Of a stretch of DNA of 36,310 nucleotides, positions 16,304 through 25,226 are shown piece by piece; within the stretch, counting starts at the first letter, position 1; each line of letters starts with the position of its first letter. The notes under the pieces were generated by a model that saw nothing but the letters and a program-made list of their open reading frames with translations, ran no database searches and was not told the DNA's origin. The translations under genes were made by a program, and so were the position numbers. Source of the DNA: Acidobacteriota bacterium (GTDB lineage Bacteria > Acidobacteriota > Blastocatellia > Pyrinomonadales > Pyrinomonadaceae); assembly GCA_018269075.1 (NCBI GenBank), contig JAFDVJ010000026.1, positions 1 through 36,310 on the forward strand, in the 5' to 3' direction.

Positions 16304-17164
16304 TTACTCGACGAAATCGATCTCGACCCTGTTTTTGATGATGCCTTTTTCGTAGCCTTCGGCAAGCAGCCGGCGGACGCCTTCCTTGCCGCGCTCGCCG
16401 TAGTCGAGCGTCAGATCGTTGACCCACATCGCGACGAAGCGGTCGGCGAGCTCCGGCGGCATCTCGCGCGCGAACTGCATCGCGTAGGCGAGCGCGTCCT
16501 CGCGGTTCTCCATCGAATAGACGATGCTCTGGTGGAGACATTTCGAAACCTGCTTCATCAGCTCCGGGCCGAGCTCGCGGCGGATCGCGTTGCCGCCCAT
16601 CGGCAGCGGCAGGCCGGTCCGTTCGTGCCACCATTCGCCGAGGTCGAGCACCTTGCTGAGGCCCATCTGTTTGTAGAAGAGCTGGCCCTCGTGAATCAGC
16701 AGACCGGCGTCGGCCTTGCCGCGCTGGACTTCCTCGATGATCTCGTCGAACGGGACGACCGTGTACTGAAAGTCCTGATTATAGATTCTGAGAGCCAGAA
16801 AAGCGCTCGTCAGCTCGCCCGGGACGGCGATCTTGAGCTTCGGGATGTCTTCGGGCTTGTACTGTTCCTTCGAGACGACGATCGGGCCGTATTTGTCGCC
16901 GATGCTCGCGCCGTGCGGCAGGAGCGCGTATTTGTCCGAGATATAGGCGTAGGCGTGAAAGCTGATCGCGGTCACGTCGTAGACGCCGTTTTTCGCGTCT
17001 TCGTTGAGCGTTTGAATGTCTTTTAAGGTGTGGACAAACTTCAAACCTTCGGTTTCGAGCTTGTTCGTCGCCAGACCGTAAAACATAAAAGCGTCGTCGG
17101 AATCCGGGGAATGGGCGACGGTGATCGTTCGAACTGCGGGTTTCATTTCCGGGTTAGCATTCAT
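16304..17164 (-). CDS. mqnD: 1,4-dihydroxy-6-naphthoate synthase (futalosine menaquinone pathway)
   Basis: This 286-residue protein converts cyclic dehypoxanthine futalosine to 1,4-dihydroxy-6-naphthoate. The N-terminal motif [13 protein letters not shown] is characteristic of MqnD rather than MqnA. The two-lobed periplasmic-binding-protein fold is consistent with [45 protein letters not shown] and [18 protein letters not shown] 17162-17164 (complement) lies one base after the stop of the upstream methyltransferase, indicating translational coupling and fixing the start. The presence of mqnD implies that menaquinone is made by the futalosine route; the other mqn genes are outside this window. 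Confidence 0.9.
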   Translation of the reverse strand: MNANPEMKPAVRTITVAHSPDSDDAFMFYGLATNKLETEGLKFVHTLKDIQTLNEDAKNGVYDVTAISFHAYAYISDKYALLPHGASIGDKYGPIVVSKEQYKPEDIPKLKIAVPGELTSAFLALRIYNQDFQYTVVPFDEIIEEVQRGKADAGLLIHEGQLFYKQMGLSKVLDLGEWWHERTGLPLPMGGNAIRRELGPELMKQVSKCLHQSIVYSMENREDALAYAMQFAREMPPELADRFVAMWVNDLTLDYGERGKEGVRRLLAEGYEKGIIKNRVEIDFVE

Positions 17165-17165
17165 A

Positions 17166-17921
17166 TTATAATCGAGTGTAAAAAATGTTCGTGTTATACA
17201 AAATTTGTATTTTACCGCTTTCGGCGTATTTCTCAAAGAGGAGACGAAGTTCAGCATTCATCGGCTCGAAACGCGAATCGCCGGCGGCGGGAATATAGGA
17301 CGAAGACAGCATTCTTCCTTTTACTCCTTCAAAATCAAGCGTTTGCGCGTTGAGGAAGGATTTCGAGCGAAAATCCGTCCGGAAGAAATCTTTTAAATTT
17401 TCTTTGTCGAGGTTGTCGTGCCGCACTTTTTCGTAGTCGGTGCCGTATTTTTTCAGCAATTCCTCGAAGCCGCGCAGAAACGGCGTCGTGTCGAGCTGGC
17501 GCTCGTTCCAGACGAGCGCGGCGAAGCCGTTCGGCCGCAGAATGCGCGCGAACTCGGCCCGCGTTTTCTCGCGGTCGAACCAGTGAAAGGCCTGCGCGGC
17601 GACGACGAAATCGACCGCGCCGTCCGGCAGTCCGGTCTTTTCGGCCGTCCCGTCGACGCTCCGGAATTCGGCGAACTCCTGCAGAAAGTTCTCGGCCGCC
17701 GCGCGCATCGCGGCGTTCGGCTCGACGCCGTAAACACGGTTGCCGTTCTCGAGAAAGATCTTCGCCGAGATGCCGGTGCCCGAACCGATGTCGGCGATTA
17801 CCGAGCTCGTGTGGAGCCCCATCTCGTTATGAAACACCGCGAGCAACTCGGGCGGATAGCCCGGCCGATACTTGACGTAATTTTCGACCCGATCTGAAAA
17901 TCTTTCGACTGTGCTTTTCAT
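17166..17921 (-). CDS. Class I SAM-dependent methyltransferase
   Basis: This 251-residue methyltransferase has motif I DIGSGTG (44-50), the acidic motif II region [10 protein letters not shown], and [20 protein letters not shown] in the motif IV-V region. It resembles the trans-aconitate/YcgJ-like Methyltransf_11 type rather than clear UbiE/MenG. It lies between the ubiX-like gene and mqnD, one base from mqnD, so a menaquinone step such as ring methylation is plausible but unproven. No good ribosome site precedes the ATG at 17919-17921 (complement). Confidence 0.82.
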   Translation of the reverse strand: MKSTVERFSDRVENYVKYRPGYPPELLAVFHNEMGLHTSSVIADIGSGTGISAKIFLENGNRVYGVEPNAAMRAAAENFLQEFAEFRSVDGTAEKTGLPDGAVDFVVAAQAFHWFDREKTRAEFARILRPNGFAALVWNERQLDTTPFLRGFEELLKKYGTDYEKVRHDNLDKENLKDFFRTDFRSKSFLNAQTLDFEGVKGRMLSSSYIPAAGDSRFEPMNAELRLLFEKYAESGKIQILYNTNIFYTRL

Positions 17922-17926
17922 ACTTT

Positions 17927-18030
17927 TTTAGTTTGGGAAGTTTGGGAAGTTTTGGAAGTAAGGGAATATTGTTCTTTCTTCCTTGAACTTCCCAAACTCC
18001 CCAAACTTCCCGAACTTTCTAAACTTCTCC
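17927..18030. repeat. Inverted repeat of GGGAAGTTT units
   Basis: Left-arm units GGGAAGTTT (17935-17960) pair with AACTTCCCAAACT units (17984-18026). It fills the gap between the ubiX-like gene and the methyltransferase. The architecture matches the other intergenic hairpins but the unit sequence differs. Confidence 0.8.
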
Positions 18031-18636
18031 CACTTCCTCCCCCGTCCAGACGGTATTTTTCGAATGGGGAATGTCGAACTGGTCGAGGATCCGGAAACAG
18101 AGATGATCGACGAGCTCGCCGATCGTCTGCGGGCGATGGTAAAAGGCCGGGCTCGCCGGTAAAATTTTCGCACCCGAGCGCGAAAGTTTCAGCATATTTT
18201 CGAGATGGATCGCGTTGTACGGCGTTTCGCGCGGGACGATCACGAGCCGGCGGCTCTCCTTCAGACAGACGTCGGCGGCGCGGTGGATGAGATTCGTGCC
18301 GGCTCCGGAGGCGATCGCGCCGAGCGTGCCCATCGAACACGGCACGATGATCATTCCGGCCTGTTTGTGCGAGCCCGACGACGGTTTGGCCGCGAGATTG
18401 TCGAGCCGCCAGAAGCGAATGAATTTCGAATCCGCGGGCAGCCCGAGCCAGCGGTTGATCTTGTCGGCGTTCGGATCGCGCAGGTTGACGCCCATTTCGA
18501 CCTGCGCGACTGTCGCCGCCGTGCCCGACATAATCAGATGGACGGTCTCGACCGCGCCGCTCGCCGCCAGCATCTGTAAAGTGCGGTAAGCGTAGACGGT
18601 TCCGGACGCGCCCGTGATGCCGAGGGTTAATTCCAT
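18019..18636 (-). CDS. ubiX: Flavin prenyltransferase (UbiX-like)
   Basis: This 205-residue protein is of the UbiX/Pad1 family, which makes prenylated FMN, the cofactor of UbiD-type decarboxylases. Typical features are the N-terminal LGITGASGTVYAYRTL, the MIIVPCSMGTLGAIASG loop, the NLIHRAADVCLKESRRLVIV block and PRETPYNAIHLENMLKL. Its length is normal. Its position upstream of a methyltransferase and mqnD suggests it supplies the decarboxylase of the futalosine menaquinone pathway, although UbiX cofactors serve any UbiD enzyme. The 3' end overlaps the start of the hairpin repeat. Confidence 0.92.
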   Translation of the reverse strand: MELTLGITGASGTVYAYRTLQMLAASGAVETVHLIMSGTAATVAQVEMGVNLRDPNADKINRWLGLPADSKFIRFWRLDNLAAKPSSGSHKQAGMIIVPCSMGTLGAIASGAGTNLIHRAADVCLKESRRLVIVPRETPYNAIHLENMLKLSRSGAKILPASPAFYHRPQTIGELVDHLCFRILDQFDIPHSKNTVWTGEEVGEV

Positions 18637-19024
18637 ATAAAAACTTTACACCGCGCCCGGTTTTAATTCCAATTCCGGCGGCTGAAAAATCGTATCAAAG
18701 CGAAACGAGGCCTGTAAGCTTTCGGGACATCGCGAATGTCCGAAAACGATGCCTTGTCAAACGACCGGTTCGTAACTGTTGAGCCGGTTAAGCGGGCGTT
18801 CTGGCCTCAAAATTGCCTATGAAAGGACGGAAGTAATGCTCTTATAAAAATCAGTTTCCCGAGAGATGCAGGCCGTCACTCCTGTAAATCTTGAAATTAG
18901 TTTACTTGTCTGGTTATTTATGTTCATTCGCTTCCAACTCTGGAAAACGGCGAAGTTCCACGCCGTTTTTCGCTTTTAAAGCCCCGCTTTTGCCGTCGTT
19001 CGGATAATTGAATACACTCGAAAT
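18637..19024. other. Divergent intergenic region, possible structured RNA
   Basis: This 388-base gap separates the divergent ubiX-like and larB genes. It contains a small perfect hairpin (GGACAT/ATGTCC, 18730-18746) and an intrinsic-terminator-like stem at 18944-18970. No tRNA or known riboswitch is recognised. A 36-codon reverse ORF at 18817-18927 has GGAAG before its ATG but no other support. Confidence 0.4.
18944..18970 (+). terminator. Intrinsic-terminator-like hairpin upstream of larB
   Basis: AAAACGGCG (18944-18952) pairs with CGCCGTTTT (18961-18969) over an eight-base loop and is followed by T residues. No gene precedes it on the + strand, so it would end a short RNA or attenuate larB. 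The stem is partly symmetric and could also act in reverse. Confidence 0.6.
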
Positions 19025-19777
19025 ATGGATTCAAAAGAGATCGAAGAGATATTAAATGCTCATTCGACCGGAAATCTTTCGCTCGGGGAAGCAACCGCCC
19101 GGCTCAAAAATCTATCATACGAGAATATCGGTTATGCGCGCGTCGACCACGCGCGGGCCGTCCGCCAGGGTTTTCCCGAAGTGATTTTCGGACAGGGGAA
19201 GAAAAAGGAACAGATCGTCGGAATTTTCGAGCGGCTCGTCGCGCGCGTGCCGAACGTCCTGATCACGCGGACGACCGCCGAGGTCTACGGCGAGGTCCGC
19301 AACGTCTTTACCGACGCCGAATGGCACGAGGACGCGCGGCTGATCCGCGTGCTGCGCGACCGCGAGGAGCGCGGCGCGGGCGAGATCGCGATCGTCACCG
19401 CCGGCACGAGCGACATTCCGGTCGCCGAGGAAGCCGCGCTGACGGCCGAAACGATGGGCCACCGCGTCAAGCGGATCTGGGACGCGGGCGTCGCCGGCAT
19501 TCACCGGATTCTGTCCGAGCGCGCGCAGCTGCAGAACGCGCGCGTCGTGATCGTCGTCGCCGGGATGGAAGGCGCGCTGCCGTCGGTCGTCGGCGGGCTC
19601 GTCCGCGTTCCGGTGATCGCCGTCCCGACCTCGATCGGCTACGGCGCGAGCTTCGGCGGGATCGCCGCGCTTTTGGGAATGCTCAATTCCTGCGCGTCGA
19701 ACGTGACGGTCGTCAACATCGACAACGGCTTCGGCGCGGGTTTTACGGCGAGCCTGATCAACCGGCGGGAGACTTGA
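19025..19777 (+). CDS. larB: Nickel pincer cofactor biosynthesis protein LarB
   Basis: This 250-residue LarB family protein carboxylates and hydrolyses nicotinic acid adenine dinucleotide in making the nickel-pincer nucleotide of lactate racemase-like enzymes. Visible family motifs are [20 protein letters not shown] near residue 40, [14 protein letters not shown] around 120, and the AIR-carboxylase-like C-terminus [36 protein letters not shown] and [14 protein letters not shown]. Length fits the family. No larC, larE or larA homologue is next to it, so the pathway partners must be elsewhere. The ATG at 19025 lacks a clear ribosome site. Confidence 0.92.
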   Translation: MDSKEIEEILNAHSTGNLSLGEATARLKNLSYENIGYARVDHARAVRQGFPEVIFGQGKKKEQIVGIFERLVARVPNVLITRTTAEVYGEVRNVFTDAEWHEDARLIRVLRDREERGAGEIAIVTAGTSDIPVAEEAALTAETMGHRVKRIWDAGVAGIHRILSERAQLQNARVVIVVAGMEGALPSVVGGLVRVPVIAVPTSIGYGASFGGIAALLGMLNSCASNVTVVNIDNGFGAGFTASLINRRET

Positions 19778-19780
19778 GAA

Positions 19781-19887
19781 CGGAGTCTTGAGTCTTGAGT
19801 CTTAAGTCTTAAGTCTTGAGTCTTGAGTCGTTAAGATCAAAGACAAAACCGCCGACTCAAGACTCGGGACTCAAGACTCAAGACTAA
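19781..19887. repeat. Inverted repeat of AGTCTTGAGTC units
   Basis: Tandem AGTCTTGAGTC and AGTCTTAAGTC units (19785-19830) pair with GACTCAAGACT units (19854-19885), with a loop of about 25 bases. It fills the gap before the lipase-like gene, whose ATG lies only nine bases on, so the ribosome site is effectively inside the repeat flank. Confidence 0.8.
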
Positions 19888-19895
19888 AAAAAACT

Positions 19896-21344
19896 ATGAC
19901 CAGAATAATCCCCTTCGTTTTCGTCGCGCTCGCGCTGCTTTTCACCGGCTGTCTGCCGAAGGCCCGGCGCGCGCCCGATCTCGACGCGATCTTCGCCCAG
20001 TCGAAGCTCCGGCAGGGGAAGCGTCCGGTCATCATCATCCCCGGCATTCTGGGCAGCGAGCTCGTCAACGGCGAGACTAAGGAGCGCGTCTGGATCTATC
20101 TGACGACGCCGAAGACCGACGGCCTGAGCCTGCCGATCTCGCCCGATCTGCGGAAGAATCGCGATCGGATCGTCGCGACGCGGATCATCGAACGCGCCCG
20201 CGTGTCGAGCTTTCTGCCCGAGGTCTCGATCTACGAGGCGCTGATCCGGGCGATGGAAAACTACGGCGGCTATACCAAGGGCGACTGGGACAACCCGGAC
20301 GCGGCCGGCGGCGGATTGGATAAATATTACGTCTTCGCCTACGACTGGCGGCGCGACAACGTCGAAAACGCGCAGCTGCTCGTCCGAAAGATCCGCGAGC
20401 TCAAGCAGAAGCTCGGCAGTCCCGACCTGCGCTTCAACATCATCGCGCATTCGATGGGCGGTCTGATCACGCGCTACGCGGCGATGTACGGCGACGCCGA
20501 TCTCCCGGCCGACGGCTCGGCGCCCGTGCCGAACTGGGCCGGCGCGCGGCATTTCGACAAGATCTTTATGTTCGGAACGCCGAACGAGGGCTCGATGCAG
20601 ACGATGAAGCTGCTCCTGCGCGGCTACAGCATCGGCGGTTTCGACATCAGCGTCCTCAACCGCGAAGTCGCGCTGACCTCGCCGGCGGTCTTTCAGCTTT
20701 TGCCGCACCAGCGGACGGCGCGCTTTTTCGACGAGGAGCTCAACCCGCTGACGGTCGATCTCTACGATCCCGAAACGTGGAGGAAATACGGCTGGTCGGC
20801 GTGGGCCGATCCGGCTTTTCGCAACAAGTTCGCCGGCCAGCCCGGCGCGGTTTCGGCGGGCGGCCGGAAGAGCGAGTTCGCCGACGTCCCGCTCGCCGAT
20901 CTCGACGGGTATTTCGTCAACGTCCTCAACCGCGCGCGGCTCTTTCACGCGGCGCTCGACGCCGACACGGCCGTTCCGCCGTCGCTTTCGTTCTTCGCCT
21001 TCGGCAGCGACTGCGACCCGACGCAGGACGGCGCGATTCTCCGGAAAAGCGCCAAAACCGGCCTCTGGCAGACGATGTTTTCCGCCAGGGATTATCAAAC
21101 CGCGGGCGGCCGCACGATCCGCGAGTCGGACGCGGCCGCCAAACTCTACGCGCCCGGCGACACGATCGTCACGCGCCGGTCGCTGCTCGCCGAAACGCTC
21201 ATCGATCAAAACTATCGCAACTCGATCTTTCGCCGCAGCCTGCCCGTCACCTCGATCTTCTCCTGCGAAACGCACAATGAGCTGCCGAACAGCAAAATCC
21301 TACAGGACAACTTTCTGACCGCGCTCCTGCAGGAGCTGAAGTAG
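19896..21344 (+). CDS. LCAT-family lipase/acyltransferase lipoprotein
   Basis: This 482-residue alpha/beta hydrolase is of the lecithin:cholesterol acyltransferase family. The N-terminus is a lipoprotein signal with a lipobox-like LLFTGC, so the protein is probably membrane-anchored outside the cytoplasm. PVIIIPGILGSELVNGE (residues 44-60) is the typical LCAT opening, followed by FAYDWRRDN. The nucleophile elbow is AHSMGG (Ser186). The likely acid is Asp422 in PGDTIV and the likely base His460 in CETHNEL, in the order expected for the family. It probably hydrolyses or transfers acyl chains of phospholipid or related esters. It has no obvious partner here; larB upstream is unrelated. Confidence 0.85.
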   Translation: MTRIIPFVFVALALLFTGCLPKARRAPDLDAIFAQSKLRQGKRPVIIIPGILGSELVNGETKERVWIYLTTPKTDGLSLPISPDLRKNRDRIVATRIIERARVSSFLPEVSIYEALIRAMENYGGYTKGDWDNPDAAGGGLDKYYVFAYDWRRDNVENAQLLVRKIRELKQKLGSPDLRFNIIAHSMGGLITRYAAMYGDADLPADGSAPVPNWAGARHFDKIFMFGTPNEGSMQTMKLLLRGYSIGGFDISVLNREVALTSPAVFQLLPHQRTARFFDEELNPLTVDLYDPETWRKYGWSAWADPAFRNKFAGQPGAVSAGGRKSEFADVPLADLDGYFVNVLNRARLFHAALDADTAVPPSLSFFAFGSDCDPTQDGAILRKSAKTGLWQTMFSARDYQTAGGRTIRESDAAAKLYAPGDTIVTRRSLLAETLIDQNYRNSIFRRSLPVTSIFSCETHNELPNSKILQDNFLTALLQELK

Positions 21345-21430
21345 AGGGTAAAAGGTAAAAGGTAAAAGGTAAAAGGTAAAGCCTAAAAACTAAGACCTCG
21401 GACTCTCCACTCTCCACTCTCCACTCGAAA
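21345..21430. repeat. Short tandem repeats (GGTAAAA and CTCTCCA)
   Basis: Directly after the lipase stop are about five copies of a seven-base GGTAAAA unit (21349-21380), followed by three to four copies of CTCTCCA (21411-21426). Both are simple direct repeats without the opposite arm seen elsewhere. Confidence 0.8.
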
Positions 21431-21515
21431 AATCATTGTCTTCGACGCCCCGCTTCTGCTACTCTTTAAATGGCTCCCGCACCTTCCGAATCCGGTTCTT
21501 TGGAGAATCAATCAA

Positions 21516-22355
21516 ATGTTTACGAAACATCTCGTCGCGGTCAGTGCGATGATGCTCATCCTCGCATTTTCGGCTCCGCTTTTTTCCCAGAAAATCCCCG
21601 TTCGGGAATCCGCCCGGATCATTGCGCCGGCGGCCGCGCTGACGGCCAACGACCGGCTTGTGATGCACGCGCTGCGGACGTTCAATTCGGCCGAAACCGC
21701 CTACGCAATGGTTTACGGCGCGGGCAATTACGGCACGCTGAACAGCCTGCTCGCCGCCGACCTGATCGACGCGGGCTACGCGGCCGGCGAGAAATACGGC
21801 TACCGCTTTAATCTGACGGTGCGCTACCCGACCGCCCTGACCGGGCCGGGCTTCGAGCTGACGGCCGTTCCCGCGCTCCGGCGGGCGCGGCGTCTGTCGT
21901 TCTACATCAACGAAAACTGCGAGATTCGCGGCGCCGATCATCTCGGCCGCGAGGCGACGATCGACGATCCGGTGCTCGAACCCTGCGCGGTGACGCCGCG
22001 CGACACCAACGAACAGGCCGCGATCGCCTCGCTGCGGACGATCTTCAGCGGCGAAATGACCTATTTCTCGACCTACGGCGGCGGCCGTTACGGCACGCTC
22101 GCCGAACTTTACGACACCGATCTCGTCCGCACCGGCTTCGCGCTCGCCTATATCTGGCACGGCTACGTCTGCACGCTGACCGTCACGCCCGCGACCCCGA
22201 CCGCGCCGCCCGGTTTCGCGCTCCGCGTCGTCCCCTACGAATACGGCCGCAGCGGCCTCCGCTCGTTCTACATCGACGAAACCGGCGTCCTCCGCGGCGC
22301 GGATCATCAGGGCGGCAATGCGACCGCCGACGATCCGCCGATCGTCGATCAATAG
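21516..22355 (+). CDS. Secreted protein with two pilin-like globular domains
   Basis: This 279-residue exported protein has a signal peptide (AMMLILAFSAPLFSQ). Two related domains of about 110 residues follow. Each has an Ala-rich helix with a Tyr/Phe-rich TAYAMVYGAGNYGTLNSL or TYFSTYGGGRYGTLAELY segment, a strand region ending in FELTAVP or FALRVVP, and a closing SFYINENCEIRGADHLG or SFYIDETGVLRGADHQG. This is the globular part of type IV pilin/pseudopilin-like proteins common in Acidobacteria, but the hydrophobic pilin helix and prepilin cleavage site are missing. The protein is thus probably soluble or periplasmic rather than a pilus subunit. Function unknown. Confidence 0.72.
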   Translation: MFTKHLVAVSAMMLILAFSAPLFSQKIPVRESARIIAPAAALTANDRLVMHALRTFNSAETAYAMVYGAGNYGTLNSLLAADLIDAGYAAGEKYGYRFNLTVRYPTALTGPGFELTAVPALRRARRLSFYINENCEIRGADHLGREATIDDPVLEPCAVTPRDTNEQAAIASLRTIFSGEMTYFSTYGGGRYGTLAELYDTDLVRTGFALAYIWHGYVCTLTVTPATPTAPPGFALRVVPYEYGRSGLRSFYIDETGVLRGADHQGGNATADDPPIVDQ

Positions 22356-22719
22356 CGCGGGCGCGGCATTAAGTCAGGCGAAAGTTGAATAGATTGAATG
22401 ATTGAATAGAACGCGGATGACGCGGATTTGGCGGATTTACGCGGATTGTTTTTAATATTATAAGAAACAAATCCGCGTTGATCCGCGTCATCCGCGTCTA
22501 TTTTTTTTCTCTTCGTAAATACAACATCGGATAGACCCGTCAAACGACCCGAAGCAAAGTCCCTTCTATTATCAAACTATGAAAACCGGACCTGGGAAGA
22601 ATTTCCTTAACTTCGAATCCGTAACTAGCATTTTGAGCAAAAAAAATTGTTGTAGATTTCCGGCAAATTTCGCTTTGTAGATTAAAGGAGAAAATTTCAG
22701 TTAGCCAGAGCGCGTTATT
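22356..22719. other. Intergenic region with a hairpin repeat
   Basis: This 364-base gap holds the GCGGAT-unit inverted repeat at 22408-22506, followed by more AT-rich sequence leading to the delta-60 gene. GGAG at 22687-22690 is too far from the ATG at 22720 to be its ribosome site. No clear promoter is seen. Confidence 0.5.
22408..22506. repeat. Inverted repeat of GCGGATTTG-type units
   Basis: The left arm (22412-22448) of ACGCGGATGACGCGGATT units pairs with the right arm AATCCGCGTTGATCCGCGT (22470-22500), with a short AT-rich loop. An eight-T run follows the right arm, so this copy could end transcription of the upstream gene. Confidence 0.8.
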
Positions 22720-24885
22720 ATGAGAAAGGTAACAGTATTCCAGGTATTGATCTTAACGGTTTTTTCGAGTTGTATTTTTGGTCAGAATCAGTTTTTTTCG
22801 CCGCAGGCGCCCGGCGATTTCGACACGACCTTTAACGGTACGGGCTGGGCACAGCAATCGCCATTTTTGGTCTCGAATACTAAATCGGTTGCGATCCAGC
22901 CGGACGGGAAAATTTTGATCGGAGGATCATCAAGGGCGTCAGGAGGAGTAACGGACATCTCCACTCTGGTTCGTTATAATTCAAACGGCAGCCTCGATAC
23001 GACTTTCGGCATCAATGGCACAGTTTCCACATCGTTTGAAAATGCCAACGGGGAAATTAATAAAATCGTCGTTCAACCGGACGGCAAAATTGTGGCGGTC
23101 GGATCGCTCAATTTTGCCGGACCTTTCATCATCTTCAGATACAATTCAGACGGCAGTCTCGATACGGGTTTCGATACCGACGGGATCGTCAGCTCGACAT
23201 TGTGCGGAGGCGGAACCGATTTAGCAATTCAAACCGATGGAAAAATCGTGATAACCTGTTTGGACCAAACAACCATCGGATTATCAAAATTCAACTTACT
23301 TCGTTTCAATTCCAGCGGAACGATCGATTCGACCTTCGGGACAAACGGAAAAGTATCATCCGACCTTACTTCGAATGACGATGTGGCTTCTTCATTGGCA
23401 ATTCAACCGGACGGAAAAATCGTCGCCGTCGGAGCAAGTCGATTTCAATATGATTTCAGCATTGTTCGCTATAATTCCGATGGCAGTTTGGATCCGACTT
23501 TCGGTTCGGCCGGCGTCGTTTTAACACGAATCAGCACGGGAACCGCCGGTTACGGCGGGGCTTCTTCGGTGGCTGTTCAAGATGACGGAAAAATCGTTGT
23601 CGGAGGCTACAGCATAAGAAATAATGTCGGGTTCAGCGGCGGTGAATTTGCCGTTGCCCGGTACAATCCGAACGGCGCTCTCGATACGTCTTTTGCCTCA
23701 AACGGAATTAATAAAACTACCGTGTTGAATACTGAAAACGGCAGCGATGTGGGAAATGGCCTGGTCATTCAAGCGGACGGCCGAATCGTTCTGGCGGGTT
23801 GGGCAACAGACCAATCCCCTCCAATACCTATGTCGAAATTAGGCGTCATCAGATTGACGACCGGCGGCAATTTGGATTCTTCCTTCGGTACGAACGGTAT
23901 TTTATTAACTCAATTCGGAGTATCCAACAATCTCGGAGCAAGCGATGCTGCGCTGCAAAGCGACGGTAAAATAGTCGTTTCCGGAACCAGTGCGGGATTT
24001 GGAGTCGCCAGATTGATCGGGGGCAGCGGCGCCGTCGCTCCGACGACATTTCCGCGAGCGGATTTTGACGGCGACGGAAAAAGCGATTTATCGGTTTTTC
24101 GTCCGTCGGATTCCATCTGGTATCTGAACCGTTCGACCGGCGGGTTCGCCGCCGTCCGATACGGATTGTCAACCGATCGGATCGTGCCCGGCGATTACGA
24201 CGGCGATCATAAAGCGGATCTGGCCGTCTGGCGACCGAACGCGGACCCGAACAACCCGGATTTTTACGTTTTGAGAAGTTCGACCAATACGCTGCAGGGC
24301 GTTTCGTGGGGCTTGCCGAACGATTTGCCTTTTGCCGCCGATTTCGACGGCGACGGGAAAGACGATTACGGCGTATGGCGGCCGTCGAGCGGCGATTTTT
24401 ACATCCTTTTCCAAGCGACGGGCACGTATCGTCATTATCAACTCGGAGTCAGTTCCGATAAACCCGTCGTCGCCGATTACGACGGCGACGGCAAGGCGGA
24501 TTTGGCCGTCTTTCGACCGTCTGAAGGGGGCTGGTATATCGCGAACTCGTCGGATAATTCGATTCGTTACGTCAATTGGGGACTTTCCACGGACATTCCC
24601 GTCTATGCGGATTACGACGGCGACGGCAAGGACGATCCGGCGGTTTTCCGGCCGTCGAACGGCGTTTGGTATATCTTAAAATCAAGCGGCGGCTTCAGTT
24701 ATGTCAACTTCGGAACAAACGGCGACGTCCCCGTTCCCGGCGATTACGACGGTGACGGGAAAGACGATCAGGCGGTTTACCGGAGCGGCGTCTGGTATTT
24801 AAATCGTTCGACCGCCGGTTTTATCGCGCAGACGTTCGGGCTTGCCGCCGATAAACCCGCGCCGCGGGCTTATCTTCCCGAATAA
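22720..24885 (+). CDS. Secreted delta-60 repeat / FG-GAP (VCBS-like) protein
   Basis: This 721-residue surface or secreted protein has a signal peptide (FQVLILTVFSSCIFGQ). Residues 30-430 carry about seven delta-60-type repeats, recognisable as YNSNGSLDTTFGINGTV and VAIQPDGKILIGG. Residues 440-715 are six FG-GAP/VCBS-like blades with calcium-type loops DFDGDGKSD, DYDGDGKAD and DYDGDGKDD, and repeated VFRPS and WYLNRST segments; a beta-propeller is likely. Such proteins mediate extracellular binding or adhesion. There is no visible anchor or type IX sorting tail. Its codon and base use is clearly more AT-rich than the neighbours, especially in the delta-60 half. No strong ribosome site precedes the ATG. 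Confidence 0.85.
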   Translation: MRKVTVFQVLILTVFSSCIFGQNQFFSPQAPGDFDTTFNGTGWAQQSPFLVSNTKSVAIQPDGKILIGGSSRASGGVTDISTLVRYNSNGSLDTTFGINGTVSTSFENANGEINKIVVQPDGKIVAVGSLNFAGPFIIFRYNSDGSLDTGFDTDGIVSSTLCGGGTDLAIQTDGKIVITCLDQTTIGLSKFNLLRFNSSGTIDSTFGTNGKVSSDLTSNDDVASSLAIQPDGKIVAVGASRFQYDFSIVRYNSDGSLDPTFGSAGVVLTRISTGTAGYGGASSVAVQDDGKIVVGGYSIRNNVGFSGGEFAVARYNPNGALDTSFASNGINKTTVLNTENGSDVGNGLVIQADGRIVLAGWATDQSPPIPMSKLGVIRLTTGGNLDSSFGTNGILLTQFGVSNNLGASDAALQSDGKIVVSGTSAGFGVARLIGGSGAVAPTTFPRADFDGDGKSDLSVFRPSDSIWYLNRSTGGFAAVRYGLSTDRIVPGDYDGDHKADLAVWRPNADPNNPDFYVLRSSTNTLQGVSWGLPNDLPFAADFDGDGKDDYGVWRPSSGDFYILFQATGTYRHYQLGVSSDKPVVADYDGDGKADLAVFRPSEGGWYIANSSDNSIRYVNWGLSTDIPVYADYDGDGKDDPAVFRPSNGVWYILKSSGGFSYVNFGTNGDVPVPGDYDGDGKDDQAVYRSGVWYLNRSTAGFIAQTFGLAADKPAPRAYLPE

Positions 24886-24930
24886 AGCCTTGGAAAAGGT
24901 TGCGAGTTTCCTTCCAACACACTGATGCCT

Positions 24931-25038
24931 CAGCTTGACGGCAGCATTTCCGCTTTAATGATTGTCGGAAATCCCGTCAGCTGATCGGGCAGTTAGCGCT
25001 GCCTGTTTTTGAAGCCGTTCTCGAAAAACGGCTTCTTT
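24931..25038 (+). terminator. Structured 3' region with two tandem terminators
   Basis: After the delta-60 gene the + strand can fold an extended hairpin: CAGCTTGACGG (24931) with CCGTCAGCTG (ends 24983), and ATTTCCG/CGGAAAT inside it. A second hairpin, GGCAG/CTGCC (24988-25003), runs into TTTTT. A near-perfect third, GAAGCCGTT/AACGGCTTC (25011-25035), is followed by seven Ts. The last is a clear intrinsic terminator; the rest may be a stable 3' end or a small RNA. Confidence 0.85.
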
Positions 25039-25226
25039 TTTTACGGCTAATTTTCTTCAGGTTAAATTCTTCCTGCCCGCGTTGCTTGCGAAGCTCGACG
25101 AAGCAAAGGCGATCGTCGCCGCCGCCGCTTCCGGCGCGGTCCGACCGCGGGCTGGATTTATTTTTGACGGGACTGACTCGAACTTTATTCGATCCGGATC
25201 TCCTCCGATCTCGGATTTCGGATTGC
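25039..25226. other. Intergenic remnant, no supported gene
   Basis: A + strand reading frame (about 25065-25230) gives a stretch like LPALLAKLDEAKAIVAAAAS without a start signal, then GGATTTCGGATT repeat sequence. It might be a decayed gene fragment, but nothing firm can be said. Confidence 0.3.

Noticed and set aside
17165..17170. TATAAT on the reverse strand as a promoter for mqnD
   Set aside because: It is formed by the stop codon of the upstream methyltransferase and abuts the ATG; the genes are coupled and no -35 is properly placed.
18817..18927. Reverse-strand 36-codon ORF in the ubiX-larB gap
   Set aside because: It has a weak GGAAG before the ATG but no coding-like composition; kept only as a note in the region entry.
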